From the NCBI RefSeq assembly GCF_005405285.1, contig NZ_BJDT01000009.1, positions 1 through 64,000 on the forward strand: a DNA stretch of 64,000 nucleotides, given 5' to 3'. The notes under the pieces were generated by a model. That model ran no database searches. It had not been told where the DNA came from and saw nothing but the letters and a program-made list of their open reading frames with translations. Origin of the DNA: Weissella sagaensis (GTDB lineage: Bacteria; Bacillota; Bacilli; Lactobacillales; Lactobacillaceae). Made by a program: the position numbers and the translations under genes. Positions 61,347-64,000 of this stretch are shown piece after piece; the first letter of the stretch is position 1, and every line of letters begins with the position of its first letter.

Positions 61347-62873
61347 CTAGAACTCTAACTCAGAATCTATTCTTTGTGCAACAGCCCAATCATTTTCATA
61401 TGGTGTATCAACCCCATTAACCTTTTGATATTCGTCTAACCCTTTGGCAGCTAAAACGACTACATCGGCCGGTCCAGCGTTTTTTATTGCCTCTGTAATA
61501 GCAACTGTCCGATCTAATTCTCGATAAATTGTCACATCTGGATTCGTAATGGCTGTTTGAATTTCATCAGCAATTTTATCAGGATCTTCATATTGTGGGT
61601 CATCACTGGTTAGATAAACAATATCTGCTCCTTCACTAACAGCTTTACCAATGCCTGGGCGACGTGATACCCCTTTATTTCCTGGTGCACCTACAACAAC
61701 TGTTAATTTATTGACAGATTCATTTTGACGAACAAACTGCAATAATGCTGCAATTGACGCATAATTATGAGCATAGTCAACATAAACGGTTCCGTGTGAC
61801 TTTGTATTTAATACTTGCATGCGGCCAGGTACTTTGACAATTTTTAGTCCTTCGACCATTGCTGGTGCATCAGCGCTAACTAAACGCGTTGCAATAATTG
61901 CAGCTAATGCATTACTTTGATTGAAATCACCCGGCATATCAAGTGTATATTCCCCATTAATATGTAGATGTTGCGCTTGTTGACCAACTTCACGCACATT
62001 AAAGACGCTACCATGTAAGTTTGTATCGGTTGCTTCGAAATAGGCATCAGCCTTTGGTGAGTCAGCATCTTCTTTCCCATATAGCCAAATACCATCACGT
62101 GGAACATTTAATGCCGCATGTTCAATTAAGGTACCAAAATAGTCACTGTCAGCATTCAATACAATTTGTTCGGAATGATCAAATAACATCATTTTATGAG
62201 CTAAATAATCTGCAAATGTTGGATGCTCGTTTTCACCAATATGATCAGGACTAATATTTAAAAAGATACCCACATTATAACGTAATCCATAGACACGACG
62301 CATCTTAAAGGCTTGTGAAGACACTTCCATTACCATATGAGTCATACCGTTATCAACGGCTTCGCGCATCCAACGGAATAAATCAAGTGATTCTGGTGTT
62401 GTTAGATGGGCACGATAATGAAACTTAGGCTCATTCCCCGTAATAACTTGTAATGTTGATGATAAAGCCACTTTATCATTTGTGTAAGCACGTAAAATTT
62501 CATATGCCATATAAGCTGTTGATGTCTTGCCTTTAGTACCTGTAATCCCAATTAATGCTAAATCATTTTGTGGATAACCATAATAAGCCATTGCCACAAT
62601 ACTCATTGCTGCGGGCACATCATCACTTATCCAAGTTGGTAAGTCGGTCGTCCCTTTAAAATTTTGCGGTGCAACAATTGCTATAGCCCCATCCTTAATC
62701 GCAGCATCTAAATATTCAGTTTTAAAATTACCTTTAATGAATAATAGCGTGCCGGGCACAACTTCTTTTGAATTATAGGCTAAATGTTTTATTTCACCAT
62801 CAAATTCAGGTGCTGATATTAATAAATCTTGATCAGCTAATAACGTTGTAATGTTATCTGCAGTGAGTGTCAT
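61347..62873 (-). CDS. murE: UDP-N-acetylmuramoyl-tripeptide synthetase (MurE)
   Basis: MurE adds the third amino acid to UDP-MurNAc-L-Ala-D-Glu in the cytoplasm. The 508-residue product has the Mur-ligase ATP loop GITGTKGKTSTAYM, TTPESLDLFRWM, MEVSSQAFKMRRVYG, NISPDHIGEHENP-type and DYAHNYASI motifs. Where DAP-adding enzymes have DNPR, it reads DDPQYEDP, so L-lysine is the more likely substrate, which agrees with Lys-type peptidoglycan of Weissella-like bacteria. SD GAGGAC; 5 bases after rdgB. Confidence 0.93.
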   Translation of the reverse strand: MTLTADNITTLLADQDLLISAPEFDGEIKHLAYNSKEVVPGTLLFIKGNFKTEYLDAAIKDGAIAIVAPQNFKGTTDLPTWISDDVPAAMSIVAMAYYGYPQNDLALIGITGTKGKTSTAYMAYEILRAYTNDKVALSSTLQVITGNEPKFHYRAHLTTPESLDLFRWMREAVDNGMTHMVMEVSSQAFKMRRVYGLRYNVGIFLNISPDHIGENEHPTFADYLAHKMMLFDHSEQIVLNADSDYFGTLIEHAALNVPRDGIWLYGKEDADSPKADAYFEATDTNLHGSVFNVREVGQQAQHLHINGEYTLDMPGDFNQSNALAAIIATRLVSADAPAMVEGLKIVKVPGRMQVLNTKSHGTVYVDYAHNYASIAALLQFVRQNESVNKLTVVVGAPGNKGVSRRPGIGKAVSEGADIVYLTSDDPQYEDPDKIADEIQTAITNPDVTIYRELDRTVAITEAIKNAGPADVVVLAAKGLDEYQKVNGVDTPYENDWAVAQRIDSELEF

Positions 62874-62878
62874 GCCAT

Positions 62879-63502
62879 TTAGTCCTCTTCTTTACTTTCT
62901 TTTTTTAATTCGCCAGCTTGTTGCAGTTGGTTTTTCATTTCTATTGCAGCACGGCCCCGATGCGCATATTTTACACGCTCAGGCATATCAATTTCTGCAA
63001 GTGTCTGTCCATTTTCAGTCTCTAGTAGCTCATCTAATCCATTGCGATTACCACGTGGTTTTGTTACTAGTTTTACACCACCTTTACCTTGTGACGTATA
63101 GACCTTATTTTGAGGTGAAATCACCACAAAATGTGCTAATAAGTACGCATCTCTTGCAGCGGCTGCTGGCATCTGTGCCAACACATACTGATTAATTTCA
63201 TCATCACTATGTAATTGATGGGCTTTAAATTCACGCATTGTTGTCACACCAAAATGATCAGGGATAGCAGCAATAAACAATGCTGAATCATCGGCTAAAA
63301 CATATTCATTTGGTAACAATTGATGAACTGTTTGGGCCTTCACTAATGCATTTTTAGCCATATCATCTGTTGTTTCTGGTGGGAATACAATTTGATCAAT
63401 TACTTGTCGATAATTAACTCCCTCTATTCCTAATACCGCTAGATAATTAATCATTTCATTGGTTTTATGCGTATTATTTGAAGCAATAATGAAACGTGCC
63501 AT
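62879..63502 (-). CDS. rdgB: Non-canonical purine NTP pyrophosphatase (RdgB/HAM1)
   Basis: The enzyme removes ITP, dITP and XTP from the nucleotide pool. The 207-residue product has the HAM1 start FIIASNNTHKTNEM, the motif YVLADDSALFI (catalytic Asp), and the C-terminal NGLDELL, AEIDMPERVKYAHRGRAA region. It has a charged tail (KKESKEED). SD AAAGGAAGG. It lies 2 bases after folC and 5 before murE, so the three are one transcript. Confidence 0.88.
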   Translation of the reverse strand: MARFIIASNNTHKTNEMINYLAVLGIEGVNYRQVIDQIVFPPETTDDMAKNALVKAQTVHQLLPNEYVLADDSALFIAAIPDHFGVTTMREFKAHQLHSDDEINQYVLAQMPAAAARDAYLLAHFVVISPQNKVYTSQGKGGVKLVTKPRGNRNGLDELLETENGQTLAEIDMPERVKYAHRGRAAIEMKNQLQQAGELKKESKEED

Positions 63503-63504
63503 GA

Positions 63505-64000
63505 TTAAATACCTTCCTTTTCAATCGCACGTAAGGTATAAACTGATCCAGTTACCACGATAAGTGCTTTAGATGACTCCCGAACTTGACGTGCTAGTGA
63601 AATAGCTGCAGTTGAATCATCCGCAATCTCTACATCCACATCACTAGTTAAAACAATTTTAGCAGCTAATTCGTCAGCTGACATAGCATTTTTCGAATCC
63701 GGTGTCACTGCTATAATTGTCGCAACATATGGTAACAATTCATCTAACATTTCTGCTGTATTCTTACCTTTAACCAACCCTAGAATAACAGTTGGTTTAA
63801 ATGGTAGATGCCAAGAACGAATTGTAGCAACTAAGCTTGTAATACCATGTGGGTTATGCGCCGCATCATACAAAATATTATGTTTACTATCAAACTCCAT
63901 CCGTCCTGTGATTTTAACATGAGCTAACGCTTCGGCAACTGCGATATCAGATAACGCAATACGCTTATTTTTTAGAATGGTTACAATTTGTAAAACTGTA
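63505..64000 (-). CDS. folC: Folylpolyglutamate synthase, C-terminal part (cut by window edge)
   Basis: FolC adds glutamate to folates (and in many bacteria also makes dihydrofolate). Only the last ~164 residues are in the window; the frame is open to the right edge, with TVLQIVTILKNKR first, then VKITGRMEF, the Mur-ligase-like C-terminal motif DAAHNPHG and VKGKNTAEM. An internal ATG at 63900 is not the start. The gene is whole at its 3' end and runs straight into rdgB. Confidence 0.9.
   Translation of the reverse strand, partial: TVLQIVTILKNKRIALSDIAVAEALAHVKITGRMEFDSKHNILYDAAHNPHGITSLVATIRSWHLPFKPTVILGLVKGKNTAEMLDELLPYVATIIAVTPDSKNAMSADELAAKIVLTSDVDVEIADDSTAAISLARQVRESSKALIVVTGSVYTLRAIEKEGI

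Noticed and set aside
61904..62107. 67-residue frame inside murE
   Set aside because: It is an alternative frame of the conserved murE gene with no sign of own expression.

Overview
The window looks like a chromosome segment of a low-GC, heterofermentative lactic acid bacterium, most likely Weissella or a close relative in the Leuconostoc branch of Lactobacillaceae. This genus call is an inference from gene content and order. The signs are a glycerol-phosphate teichoic acid locus with a TagF/glycosyltransferase fusion, a KxYKxGKxW signal peptide, LysM proteins with Ala/Ser linkers, a FGGY gluconokinase with GntP permease, a MurE without the DAP-type DNPR motif, and the Firmicute order ymfF-ymfH-rodZ-pgsA-cinA-recA. 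All genes but one (an M29 aminopeptidase at 26.2-27.4 kb) lie on the minus strand. I see no tRNA, rRNA, CRISPR or prophage.

Region 1 (1-22 kb) is a cell-wall polymer locus read leftwards from licD (22.0 kb) and ending against the start of an IS transposase at the left edge. In order of transcription it holds a LicD phosphotransferase, a two-helix membrane protein with an acidic tail, TagH with a LysM tail, TagG, a small anchored protein, a C-terminally truncated TagE-like protein, a 1.3-kilo-residue TagF/GT4 fusion with an SH3-like insert, TagD, an SGNH hydrolase, an orphan small protein, TagE, a second orphan, three large polymer synthases (two CDP-glycerol transferases and a GT2), and an acetyltransferase/alpha-beta hydrolase fusion. 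TagD makes CDP-glycerol, the TagF-like enzymes polymerise it, TagE glucosylates it and TagGH exports it. The left half, up to the middle of the SGNH gene, is much more A+T-rich than the rest, which suggests an exchangeable strain-specific block.

Region 2 (22-34 kb) holds YbjQ, an HTH protein, an msrA-msrB repair operon, a membrane TPR/coiled-coil protein, the aminopeptidase, a LysM-CAP exported protein with a perfect WalR-type box, an RluA pseudouridine synthase, a cold-shock protein, an MFS exporter with its DUF4811 partner behind tandem operator-like repeats, and an Apf-like LysM protein with a structured leader.

Region 3 (34-43.5 kb) is housekeeping: coaA, helD, recA, a CinA C-terminal domain, pgsA, rodZ and the ymfF/ymfH M16 pair.

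Region 4 (43.6-56.4 kb) holds gntP and, 5 kb away, gntK, each with a candidate CcpA site. Between them are DUF2207/LemA and YdbS/YdbT. The yhaO-yhaN-yhaM operon and a YlbF-family protein follow.

Region 5 (56.4-64 kb) holds a class A penicillin-binding protein behind an unusual argR, then argS with a DUF2187 protein, then murE, rdgB and the 3' part of folC, which runs off the right edge.
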